Assembly: GCF_001552635.1 (NCBI RefSeq)
Contig: NZ_BCRO01000049.1
Span: forward strand, 1-64,000
Origin: Actinomadura hibisca NBRC 15177
GTDB taxonomy: Bacteria; Actinomycetota; Actinomycetes; Streptosporangiales; Streptosporangiaceae
Length of the DNA: 64,000 nucleotides
Direction: 5' to 3'
Shown: piece by piece, positions 20,011 through 27,885 of the stretch
Numbering within the stretch: position 1 is the stretch's first letter
Layout: the number at the start of each line of letters is the position of its first letter
Program-made: the position numbers and the translations under genes
The notes under the pieces: generated by a model
Told to the model about the DNA's origin: nothing
Database searches by the model: none
The model's input: the letters and a program-made list of their open reading frames with translations, nothing else

Positions 20011-21293
20011 GGGACCAGCGGTTCCGCGGCGGCGACCGGGGCCTGCCGGGGCGGGTCGCCCTTGCGGAGCATCCGCCACAACATCGCCGCCGACACCAGG
20101 CCGCCCGCGCCCAGGCAGTACGGCGCGTACGCGGCGTGGCCCGGGTCGGCCAGCAGCAGGCCCGCCAGGACGGCCAGCCCGGTGAGGCTCTCCACGCCCC
20201 GGATCGCGAAGACCGTCCGGGACCGCTTGCGGGCCGTCGCCAGGCTGGCCAGCGGCAACGTGCACGCGAAGCACACCGCGTAGATCCCCCACCCGGCGAG
20301 CGCGACCTCGTCCACCGCGAACGACCCGCCGGTGACCAGCGGGCCCAGCCAGTCGACCAGCAGGACGCCGCCCAGGCTGAGCACCAGCGCGATCCCCGAC
20401 ATCAGCCCGCACGCGCGGACCGCCTGCCGGGCCCGCATCGGCCGCCCCTCCCGCTCGGCCTTGGCGAAGTCGCCGAGCAGGAACCAGCCCGCCCCGTTCA
20501 CGAACGTCAGCGCCGGGGCCAGCAGCAGCCGGGCCGCCTCCACCCCCGCCAGCGCGGCGGTGGACGCGAACGCGGCGATCATCACCCGGGCCAGCAGCAG
20601 CGCGGTCGGCCGGATGCCGGCCTGGATCGACCGCCACCACGCGAACGCGGCGACCTCCCGCAGCGCGGTGCCGCGCAGCGGCGCGAGGGCGTACTCCTCG
20701 GCGGGCAGCCGGAACCGGGCCAGCACGATCGAGGCGGCGCAGCCCGCGCACATCGCGGCCAGCAGCAGCTCCACCGACGCGGAGCGGCCCGCCACCAGCA
20801 GCCCGCCCAGCGCCGCCAGCGTCACCACCAGGTAGCAGGCGTCGTTGAGGGTCAGCCGCCAGAACTCCATGCGGGCGGTGAAGACGCGGCGGCCGGTCTC
20901 GTTGGTCAGCCACAGCGCCACCAGCAGCGCGAACAGCGCGGTGCCCGCGGCTCCGGCCAGGCCCATCGCCACCGACACCACCGCGCCGACCAGCGCGCCG
21001 AGCGAGACGCTGCCGAGCACCGACCAGACCAGCGCGCCGCGCACCCGCGGCTCGAACCGGTCGAAGACGGTCAGGGTGTCGCCCACCCACGAGGTCTGCA
21101 CCGCGGTGATCATGACCAGGACGGCGACGAACAGCGCGTACGCGCCGTACCCGGCCGCGCCCAGCGACCGCGCGGCCAGCGCCTGCACCAGCAGGCTGCC
21201 GCCCGCGGTGACGAACTGGACGGTGACCGCGCCGCCGGCCGACGACAGCAGCTTGCCCGCCTTGCGCGCGAGGGGGCCGCGGGCGGGGCTCAC
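19998..21293 (-). CDS. Wzx-like polysaccharide flippase (MOP superfamily)
   Basis: 431 residues from a GTG overlapping the upstream stop as GTGA. About 12 hydrophobic helices run through the protein; the N-terminal part (FVTAGGSLLVQALAARSLG, then GYGAYALFVAVL) is typical of lipid-linked oligosaccharide flippases. It would move the undecaprenyl-linked repeat unit across the membrane for polymerisation. It is the last gene of a translationally coupled leftward operon GT4-Wzz-Wzx. Confidence 0.87.
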   Translation of the reverse strand: MSPARGPLARKAGKLLSSAGGAVTVQFVTAGGSLLVQALAARSLGAAGYGAYALFVAVLVMITAVQTSWVGDTLTVFDRFEPRVRGALVWSVLGSVSLGALVGAVVSVAMGLAGAAGTALFALLVALWLTNETGRRVFTARMEFWRLTLNDACYLVVTLAALGGLLVAGRSASVELLLAAMCAGCAASIVLARFRLPAEEYALAPLRGTALREVAAFAWWRSIQAGIRPTALLLARVMIAAFASTAALAGVEAARLLLAPALTFVNGAGWFLLGDFAKAEREGRPMRARQAVRACGLMSGIALVLSLGGVLLVDWLGPLVTGGSFAVDEVALAGWGIYAVCFACTLPLASLATARKRSRTVFAIRGVESLTGLAVLAGLLLADPGHAAYAPYCLGAGGLVSAAMLWRMLRKGDPPRQAPVAAAEPLVPQTR

Positions 21294-22561
21294 GTGTCCA
21301 GGTCGTAGCGCATCAGGGACGAGTCCCCTTTTCCCTTGCCCGCGCTCTTGCCGGAGTTCTCGGCCGCCTCTCCGGCGATCTTCGAGGTGACGTCCTCGGC
21401 GGTGCGGGTCGGGTCGTCGGCGGGCTTGGCCGGGGCCGACTTGGCGGGGGTGTCCTTCTTGACGTGCCCGCCGTTGCTGCGCGACCTCTTGCCGTTGGCG
21501 GCCCCGTTGGTGGCGCCGTTGCCGGTACCGTTGCTGGCCCCGTTGCGGCGCGGCGTCCCGGGGTCGGCCTCCGGGTACTTGGACGAGTAGAGGCCGCCCG
21601 CCCGCTCCATCACGCGCTCCATCCCCGGGTCGAGCGGCGCGGGCCGCGCGGACCGGTCCTGGCGCGCCGGCGGGGCGATGGCCTGCGGCTCGAAGGCCGT
21701 GCCGTCCAGGATCGGCGCGGGCGCGGCCGGGGTGGCGGGCACCGGGGCCGCGGCCGGCGCCGGGCGGCCGCCGGACGGCCTGGACGCCGCCCGCAGGAAC
21801 GACACCACGCAGGCCAGGATCAGGCCGAGGGCCAGGCCGATCACCGCGTTCTGCGGCAGCTTGCTGCCGGTGGCGGCGCCGGTGTCGGCGGTGTCCACGA
21901 ACTGCACGCCGTCGTTGGTCTTGGCGCGCGCCGACAGCAGCCCGCTCTCCTCCACCTGGAGCTTCTTGAGGTTGTTGACCATCAGCCGGTAGGCGTTGGT
22001 GCCCGACTGGGTGCCGGCGAGGTCGTCGGTGATCTTCTTCTGGGCGGTCTGCAACGCCTTGAGCTGGCCGTCCAGCCGGGCGATGTTGGTGGAGACGGTG
22101 ACGTCCTGGTAGGCCTGCACCACCGCGTTGGCGATGGTCGCGGCCTCCGGCATGCTGGCGCCGGTGGCGTTCACGATCACCACGCCGCCGTCGGGCTTGC
22201 TGGAGGTCTTGACCCGGCCGCGCAGCTGCTCGCCGGTCATCTTCGGGCCGCGCTTGCTCTTGACGATCTCGGCGGCGCGGGCCAGCACCGGCGCCGAGCC
22301 CGCGAACGCGGCGCGCTGGGCGGTGTAGGTCGCGTAGCCCGGACCCGACACCACGCCCATGCGCAGCACGTTGTTGTTGTTGGTGGGGTCGGTGACGGCG
22401 AACCGGGCGGTGGCCTGGACGCTGCTGAACAGCAGCTGGGTCGCCGCGACCGACGCCAGCACCGAGGCCAGCACGATGAGGAACGACATCAGCCGGAAGC
22501 GCCATACGGCCTCCACGAGACTGATCTCCGGAGTCGCCGGGGCGGGGGTCTGTGCTGTCAT
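21290..22561 (-). CDS. Wzz-like chain-length determinant protein
   Basis: 423 residues. A membrane helix near residues 24-46, an extracellular coiled region (QLKALQTAQKKITDDLAGTQ) and a second helix near 225-245 (NAVIGLALGLILACVVSF) give the Wzz topology. The cytosolic tail of about 175 residues is Ala/Pro-rich, then Asn/Gly-rich (NGASNGTGNGATNGAANG), with no Walker motif, so there is no fused tyrosine kinase. It would set polymer length together with Wzy. It overlaps the GT4 gene by one base and the flippase by four. Confidence 0.85.
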   Translation of the reverse strand: MTAQTPAPATPEISLVEAVWRFRLMSFLIVLASVLASVAATQLLFSSVQATARFAVTDPTNNNNVLRMGVVSGPGYATYTAQRAAFAGSAPVLARAAEIVKSKRGPKMTGEQLRGRVKTSSKPDGGVVIVNATGASMPEAATIANAVVQAYQDVTVSTNIARLDGQLKALQTAQKKITDDLAGTQSGTNAYRLMVNNLKKLQVEESGLLSARAKTNDGVQFVDTADTGAATGSKLPQNAVIGLALGLILACVVSFLRAASRPSGGRPAPAAAPVPATPAAPAPILDGTAFEPQAIAPPARQDRSARPAPLDPGMERVMERAGGLYSSKYPEADPGTPRRNGASNGTGNGATNGAANGKRSRSNGGHVKKDTPAKSAPAKPADDPTRTAEDVTSKIAGEAAENSGKSAGKGKGDSSLMRYDLDT

Positions 22562-23706
22562 CAGGTGCTCTGCGTCCTCGTGCGGTCGGTCAGGTTCGTG
22601 ATCGCGTCGTGCAGCTCGCGGTGGTAGCGGTCCTTGCCGAAGCGGCGGGCGGCGTCGGCGCGGGCGCGCTTGGCCGTCGCGAGCGCGCCGTCCCAGTCGG
22701 CCAGGAGGCGGGCGACGCCGTCGGCCAGCGCGGCGGGGTCGTCGGGGGCGACCAGCACGCCGTTGTCGCCGTCGGAGACGATCTCGACCAGGCCCTGGGT
22801 GGCGCTGGCCACCACCGGGCGGCCGGCCAGCATCGCCTCCACCGCGACGTTACCGAACGGCTCCACCCGGGAGGGGACGATCGCGATGTCGGCCTCGGCG
22901 AAGCTCTCGGCGACCGAGGACCGGAACCCGGCCAGCACCACGCCCGGATCTCCGGCGGCCAGGGTCCGCAGCTCCTCCTCGAACCACTCGTAGCCGGGGA
23001 AGATGTCGCCGACCAGGGTGAGCGCGACGTCATGGCCGCGCTCGCGCAGCAGCCGCACGGCGCGGACGGCGACGTCGGAGCCCTTGCGCGGCGACAGCCG
23101 CCCGACCAGCACGATCCGCGCCGGGCCGGTGAGCACCGCGCGCGGCTCGGTGGCCACGCCGGGGTCCTCGACGCCGTTGTAGATGATCTGTGCGCGCCGC
23201 CCGGCCGGGCCGAGGGCGGCGGCGCTGGCCCGGCTGTTGACCACGACCGTGCGGGCCAGCCGCAGCGGGGCCGACAGCGCCGCGCGGACCGGGCCGGGCA
23301 CGCCGTCCTCGGCCTCGTGCACGTGGCAGAGCGAGGGCACCCGGGCGAGCGCGCCGGCCACCAGCCACAGCGGGATCGTGACGGTGTTGACGTACAGGGC
23401 GGCGGCGCGTTCGCGGCGCAGCAGGCGCACGGCGGCGGGCAGCGTCCGCGCGGCGGCCAGCGCCAGCCGCACCAGCCCCAGCGGGGACATGTACGCCTTG
23501 CGCAGCACCGGGACGGGCAGGACGACGATCTCGGCCCCGGCCGCCCGGAGCGCCTGCGACAGCGGCCCGTCGGCCGGTAGCGTCACCAGCACCCGGTGGT
23601 CCGGCGTCAGGGCGCGGACCGACTCCACGAGCATCCGGTCCGAGCCGTAGAGGTCGGGCGACGGGTGCGCCAGCACCACGACGGACCTCCGGCGAGCTTC
23701 GCCCAC
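22561..23706 (-). CDS. GT4-family glycosyltransferase
   Basis: 381 residues from a GTG with a strong AAGGAGG. GT-B fold: N-terminal loop HPSPDLYGSDRML, and the C-terminal donor site with VGRLSPRKGSD and the EX7E-type region PSRVEPFGNVAVEAMLAG. It should transfer a nucleotide-activated sugar onto the lipid-linked repeat unit in the cytosol. First gene of the GT4-Wzz-Wzx operon, divergent from a probable rhamnosyltransferase. Donor and linkage unknown. Confidence 0.9.
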   Translation of the reverse strand: MGEARRRSVVVLAHPSPDLYGSDRMLVESVRALTPDHRVLVTLPADGPLSQALRAAGAEIVVLPVPVLRKAYMSPLGLVRLALAAARTLPAAVRLLRRERAAALYVNTVTIPLWLVAGALARVPSLCHVHEAEDGVPGPVRAALSAPLRLARTVVVNSRASAAALGPAGRRAQIIYNGVEDPGVATEPRAVLTGPARIVLVGRLSPRKGSDVAVRAVRLLRERGHDVALTLVGDIFPGYEWFEEELRTLAAGDPGVVLAGFRSSVAESFAEADIAIVPSRVEPFGNVAVEAMLAGRPVVASATQGLVEIVSDGDNGVLVAPDDPAALADGVARLLADWDGALATAKRARADAARRFGKDRYHRELHDAITNLTDRTRTQST

Positions 23707-23795
23707 ATCCCCTCCTTCTGGCGTGCCGGACCCCTCCGGCCACCAGTCTCCCGTAAGACTCAGATTAACTCCGGTTTACCTGCGGGACGGTCGTC

Positions 23796-23817
23796 GGCAC
23801 AGCGCATAATCTGTGCC
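23796..23817. promoter_or_regulatory. inverted repeat bracketing a -10 box
   Basis: GGCACAG (23796-23802) and CTGTGCC (23811-23817) flank CGCATAAT, whose CATAAT (23805-23810) is a good -10 for the rightward glycosyltransferase with GTG at 23859. A factor binding the repeat would sit directly on the promoter and could also affect the leftward GT4-Wzz-Wzx operon. Confidence 0.55.
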
Positions 23818-23858
23818 AATCATCAGTCGAGGGTTCGTGAAGGATCTGGGGGACATCG

Positions 23859-25007
23859 GTGCGCATCGCCATGGTAGGGACTCGCGGCGTCCCGGCGCGT
23901 TACGGCGGCTTCGAAACGGCGGTGGAGGAGATCGGCAAGCGCCTGGTGGCCGCCGGGCACGAGGTCACCGTGTACTGCCGGGGCGACAAGCACGCCGACG
24001 GCGAGTACCTCGGGATGCGGCTGGTCCACCTGCCCGCGATCGAGAAGAAGGTCGCCGAGACCCTCAGCCACACCGGGTTCTCCGTGCTGCACGCCTTCCG
24101 GGAGAAGATCGGCCGCGACGGCGCCGACGTCGCGCTGGTGTTCAACGCCGCCAACGCCCCGCTCCTGCCGGTGCTGCGCACGCTGCGCATCCCCGTCGCC
24201 ACGCACGTGGACGGCCTGGAGTGGAAGCGCACCAAGTGGAGCGGCACCGGCCAGCGCTACTACCGCGCGGCCGAGGCGCTGGCGGTGCGCTGGTCGGACG
24301 CGCTGATCGCCGACGCGCGCGGCATCCAGGACTACTACCGCGAACGGTTCGGCGCGGAGTCGGTGTTCATCGCCTACGGCGCGCCGATCCTCGCCGAGAC
24401 CGACACCGCCAAGCTGGCCGAGGCCGGGTACACGCCCGGCGGGTACCACCTGGTGGTGGCGCGGTTCGAGCCGGAGAACCACGTGCACCTGGCCGTGGAG
24501 GGCTACCGCCGCAGTAGCGCGACCAAGCCGCTGGTGGTGGTCGGGTCGGCGCCCTACGCCGACGAGTACACCGCCCGGCTGAAGGCGCTGGCCGGGGACG
24601 ACCCGCGCATCACCTTCCTCGGCGGCGTGTGGGACCAGGACCTGCTGGACGCCCTGTACGCCGGAGCGCTCACCTACCTGCACGGGCACTCGGTGGGCGG
24701 CACCAACCCGTCGCTGCTGCGCGCGATGGGCGCGGGGGCCTCGGTGGTGGCCTACGACGTGAACTTCAACCGCGAGGTGCTGGGCGCGGAGGCGGGCCGC
24801 TTCTTCCATGACGCGGCCTCGCTGGCGGCCGAGGTCGAGGCGGCCGAGGCCGACCCGAGCGCCGCCGCCGACCGGGGCGAGGCGGCGCGCAAGCGGGCCG
24901 CCGAGCAGTACGTGTGGGACGACGTGGCCGCGGCGTACGAGCGGCTGTGCGAGGACCTGGCGGCGCGGCGGCTGACCCGCCGGACCGTCCGGCCGAGGAA
25001 CAAGTAG
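23859..25007 (+). CDS. glycosyltransferase with DUF1972-like N-terminus, probable rhamnosyltransferase
   Basis: 382 residues from a GTG with GGGGGA. The N-terminus (MVGTRGVPARYGGFETAVEE) is the signature of the DUF1972 group, which includes RgpA/Cps2T-type rhamnosyltransferases. The donor-side half has VVARFEPENHVHLAVEGY and GGTNPSLLRAMGAG. With rmlABCD in the same locus, dTDP-rhamnose is the likely donor. Cytosolic, acting on the lipid-linked intermediate. A kinase-fold gene follows after 64 bases. Confidence 0.85.
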   Translation: MRIAMVGTRGVPARYGGFETAVEEIGKRLVAAGHEVTVYCRGDKHADGEYLGMRLVHLPAIEKKVAETLSHTGFSVLHAFREKIGRDGADVALVFNAANAPLLPVLRTLRIPVATHVDGLEWKRTKWSGTGQRYYRAAEALAVRWSDALIADARGIQDYYRERFGAESVFIAYGAPILAETDTAKLAEAGYTPGGYHLVVARFEPENHVHLAVEGYRRSSATKPLVVVGSAPYADEYTARLKALAGDDPRITFLGGVWDQDLLDALYAGALTYLHGHSVGGTNPSLLRAMGAGASVVAYDVNFNREVLGAEAGRFFHDAASLAAEVEAAEADPSAAADRGEAARKRAAEQYVWDDVAAAYERLCEDLAARRLTRRTVRPRNK

Positions 25008-25071
25008 GCGCGGCCGGTCCCGGCCCGCCGTCACGGCGGGCCGGGACCGGGCGGGCACGGGGGGCATTCGC

Positions 25072-25992
25072 ATGACCACATTCGGACACAAGGACGACAC
25101 AGGTCTCGATCCGCTACGCAGCGTGCTCATTCGGGCACGCATAGGCAGGGGGAATGTGCTGGTGCCTGCGGGCACCCGACGGGAGGCGCTGGCGGGGGTC
25201 GCGCTGCTGACCCGTTCGCGGCCCGCCGCCGTCGCCTGCCAGTGGTTGCTGTACCTGGCGGTGGCCGCGGCAGGGCCCAGGGCCGTCCCGGGGCCCCGCG
25301 CGCTCTGGGAACCGCCGGGCGGCGCGGCGGAATGGCGGGAGCTGGCGGCGCGGGTGGGGCCGTTCGACGCGCTGGCGGTCTACGAGCGCCCGCAGCGCTC
25401 ACGGCAGGGCCTGGCGGCGGTGCTGCTGAACGGGGGACGGCCGCGCGGATTTCTCAAAGTGCGCGACGACCCGGCCGAACTGGACCGGGAGGAGCGCGCG
25501 ATGGCGGCGTTCCCGGACGGCCGCGCCCCGGCGTTCCGGGTGCCGCGCGTCCTGGACCGGGGCGAGACGGCCGGACGGCACTGGATGTTGCTGGAGGCGA
25601 TGCCGCCCCGGCCCGCGCGTCCGGCCCGCCACACCTGCGTGACGCGGGTCGCCGCCCAGGTGCAGGACCGTCTCGCGGCGGTCCTGCCGCGTCCCGCCGG
25701 GATCCCGGGGCACTGGCGGCCCATGCACGGTGACCTGACGATGTGGAACCTGCGCCGCTGCGGCGCCGGACTCCCCTGGTTGATCGACTGGGAGGACGCC
25801 GCCTGGGCCCCGCCCGAGGCCGACCCCGTCTACTACGCCGCCACCCGCGCCACCGTGCTGGACCGTCCGCCCGCCCGGGGCGGCCCGGCCGAGACCGTGG
25901 ACTTCTGGCTGCGGCGAGTCGCGGCCCGGTCGGCGGGCGACGACGCGTCGTTCAACCGGCGGCTGGCCGGGGCGCTGCGCGCCATGCGCTGA
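25072..25992 (+). CDS. phosphotransferase of the aminoglycoside kinase-like fold
   Basis: 306 residues. The catalytic loop HGDLTMWNLRR (HxDxxxxN) near residue 223 and the metal-binding DWEDAAW near 242 are intact, and a Lys in RGFLKVRDD around residue 128 may be the ATP-binding lysine. Such proteins phosphorylate small molecules, sugars or glycolipids. A GGGGGG site lies 7 bases before the ATG. Its place in the locus suggests modification of a sugar or lipid intermediate, but antibiotic or primary-metabolite kinase activity is equally possible. Confidence 0.7.
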   Translation: MTTFGHKDDTGLDPLRSVLIRARIGRGNVLVPAGTRREALAGVALLTRSRPAAVACQWLLYLAVAAAGPRAVPGPRALWEPPGGAAEWRELAARVGPFDALAVYERPQRSRQGLAAVLLNGGRPRGFLKVRDDPAELDREERAMAAFPDGRAPAFRVPRVLDRGETAGRHWMLLEAMPPRPARPARHTCVTRVAAQVQDRLAAVLPRPAGIPGHWRPMHGDLTMWNLRRCGAGLPWLIDWEDAAWAPPEADPVYYAATRATVLDRPPARGGPAETVDFWLRRVAARSAGDDASFNRRLAGALRAMR

Positions 25993-26022
25993 TCCCGCGC
26001 CGGTCTCGCGCTGAAACGCCGC

Positions 26023-26050
26023 GTGCCCTGGCGCGGAAGCGCCAGGGCAC
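26023..26050. terminator. hairpin between convergent genes
   Basis: Perfect 12-bp stem (26023-26034 with 26039-26050) closed by a GGAA tetraloop, between the phosphotransferase (stop 25992) and the leftward propeller gene (stop 26067). Likely terminates both. Confidence 0.8.
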
Positions 26051-26066
26051 ACGGATCGTGCCGGGA

Positions 26067-27701
26067 TCAGCGGCCGGCCGCGCCGGAGGCGGGGCTGACG
26101 GTGACGTTGCCCAGCGGGTCGGTCACCTTGATCTTGTAGGTGTGCTGGCCCGCGGGCGGCGAGGCGTCCACGTAGCTCATGTTCGGCAGGCTCCAGAACG
26201 TGGAGTTCTGGTTGAGCGTGGCGATCGGGGTGGTGCCGCTGTCCCGCAGCACCTCGTACTTCAGCGCCGTGTTGTCCATGTCCCAGGTGGCCTTCCAGGA
26301 CACCGTGATCCTCCTGGACAGCAGCGACTTGCGGGCCGAGGGCGCCGTCATCGCGACCGGGGCGGACTTGTTGGGGGCCTTCTCCCGGAGCGCGAACCGG
26401 ACCAGGCCCTGCTGGGCCTTGCCGTTGACGCTGGGGAACTCGCCGCCCATCGCGATGTAGTCGCTGTTGCCCGTGACGGCCCAGGCGGCCTGGTACTGCT
26501 TGGTGAACGAGCCCATGGCCAGCGTCGGGAACCAGTGCAGCAGGCTCGGCACCGGCTGGCGCGAGTAGTTGCTGTTGGAGCCCGGCAGCGCCTTGTCGGT
26601 GCCGGTGGCGTAGCTGGTCTCGGCCAGCGCGCGGTGCCAGGTCGTCGGGCTGGTCTCGGGGAAGGCGCCCAGCGAGGAGCAGTCGTGGGCGTGCGAGACG
26701 CTGTAGACCGACTTGCCCTGCGCGAAGATGCCGTAGGTCGCGCCGTAGCAGTTGTCCAGCCACACCAGGTCGCCGTTGTCGGCCTTGGCGGCGAACCGGC
26801 CGTCGTACCAGTGGCCGCCCTCGCCGTTGGCCGCCCCGAAGACGGTGTCGCCCTGGACGAACAGGTCGGTGACGTAGGAGAAGTTGCTGCCCTGGCGGGT
26901 GGGCACCGGGCGGCTGGTCCAGGTGGCGAGCGCGCCGGTGCCGGTGTCGACCGCGCCGACGCCGACCTTGGCGGTGCCGTTCAGCTTCTGGAACTTGCCA
27001 CCGATGATCACCCGCTCGCCGCCGGGGGCGACGGCCAGCGCCATCACCTCGTCGTCGTCGGCGGTGGGCTTCCAGGTGTCGACGTTGGTGCCGTCGGCGG
27101 CCTTCACCGCCGCCAGCCGCTGCCGCGACTTGCCGTTGACGTTGAAGAAGTTGCCGCCGAAGTAGACGGTGGAGTCGGTCGCGGCGATGCCCCGCACCTT
27201 GTTGGACACCTTGGGGGCGAAGTTCGCGACCAGGTCGCCGGTGGCGGTGTCGAACGCGGCCAGGCGGGTGCGCGGCTGCCCGTCCACGGTGGTGAACTCG
27301 CCGCCGACGTACACGCGCTTGCCGTCCGGCGAGGCCACGACGCGCAGGCCCTGGCCGTCGAGGCTGTGGTCGAACGAGGTGACCAGCTCGCCGGTCAGCA
27401 GGTTGAACGCGAGGATGTTCTTGCGCGGCACCTCGCGGGCGTCGCCCGCCGCCGCGCCCGGCGGGCGCGCCTTGGTGAAGTTGCCCGTCGCGTAGACGAT
27501 GTTCCCGACCGTGGTCATGCTCCACACCACGCCGTCGACCTGCCAGGTCGGCAGCGCGTCCGCGCTCACCGTGGCGGGCGTCCCGGTCGGCGGGCTGGTG
27601 TCGGCGCCGGCCGCTCCGAAGGGGACGAAGGCCGTTCCCACGAGCGCGGCGGCCGCGATGGTGCCCAGTCCCGCCCGCCTCCGGCGCGTCAGAGCTCTCA
27701 C
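26067..27701 (-). CDS. secreted beta-propeller protein with FN3-like end (short paralogue)
   Basis: 544 residues from a GTG at 27701 with AGGGGG upstream. Signal peptide with twin Arg-rich start (MRALTRRRRAG) and hydrophobic core ending GAAGA; the mature protein is extracellular. Residues about 45-430 hold repeated blades of the type VYVGGEFTTVDGQPRTRLA and LAAFDTATGDLV, resembling DUF5122 (delta-60) propellers. The last 100 residues form an FN3-like sandwich (WDMDNTALKYEVLRDSGTTP). A close paralogue of the next gene. Probably binds or organises surface polymer; no catalytic motif recognised. Confidence 0.8.
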   Translation of the reverse strand: MRALTRRRRAGLGTIAAAALVGTAFVPFGAAGADTSPPTGTPATVSADALPTWQVDGVVWSMTTVGNIVYATGNFTKARPPGAAAGDAREVPRKNILAFNLLTGELVTSFDHSLDGQGLRVVASPDGKRVYVGGEFTTVDGQPRTRLAAFDTATGDLVANFAPKVSNKVRGIAATDSTVYFGGNFFNVNGKSRQRLAAVKAADGTNVDTWKPTADDDEVMALAVAPGGERVIIGGKFQKLNGTAKVGVGAVDTGTGALATWTSRPVPTRQGSNFSYVTDLFVQGDTVFGAANGEGGHWYDGRFAAKADNGDLVWLDNCYGATYGIFAQGKSVYSVSHAHDCSSLGAFPETSPTTWHRALAETSYATGTDKALPGSNSNYSRQPVPSLLHWFPTLAMGSFTKQYQAAWAVTGNSDYIAMGGEFPSVNGKAQQGLVRFALREKAPNKSAPVAMTAPSARKSLLSRRITVSWKATWDMDNTALKYEVLRDSGTTPIATLNQNSTFWSLPNMSYVDASPPAGQHTYKIKVTDPLGNVTVSPASGAAGR

Positions 27702-27813
27702 GTGTCGGTACCCCCTGCCCAGGATGCCCTCGGCGACCCCAGCGGCCACTCCGGTCAGGAGATGGTAATGGATGAGATCCCCTGTATCACGGGAAACAAC
27801 TGGACATGTACAC

Positions 27814-27853
27814 AAAAAATCGCCCCGCCGAGGTGGGAACCTCGACGGGGCGA
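27814..27853 (-). terminator. intrinsic terminator with U6 tract for the large propeller gene
   Basis: 14-base arms (27820-27833 and 27840-27853, one mismatch), 6-base loop. On the minus strand the stem is followed by TTTTTT (27814-27819). It starts 32 bases after the stop codon at 27886, a textbook Rho-independent terminator and the best U tract in the window. Confidence 0.92.
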
Positions 27854-27885
27854 CGGGATCATGCCGCGAGCGGCCGTCCGAACGG

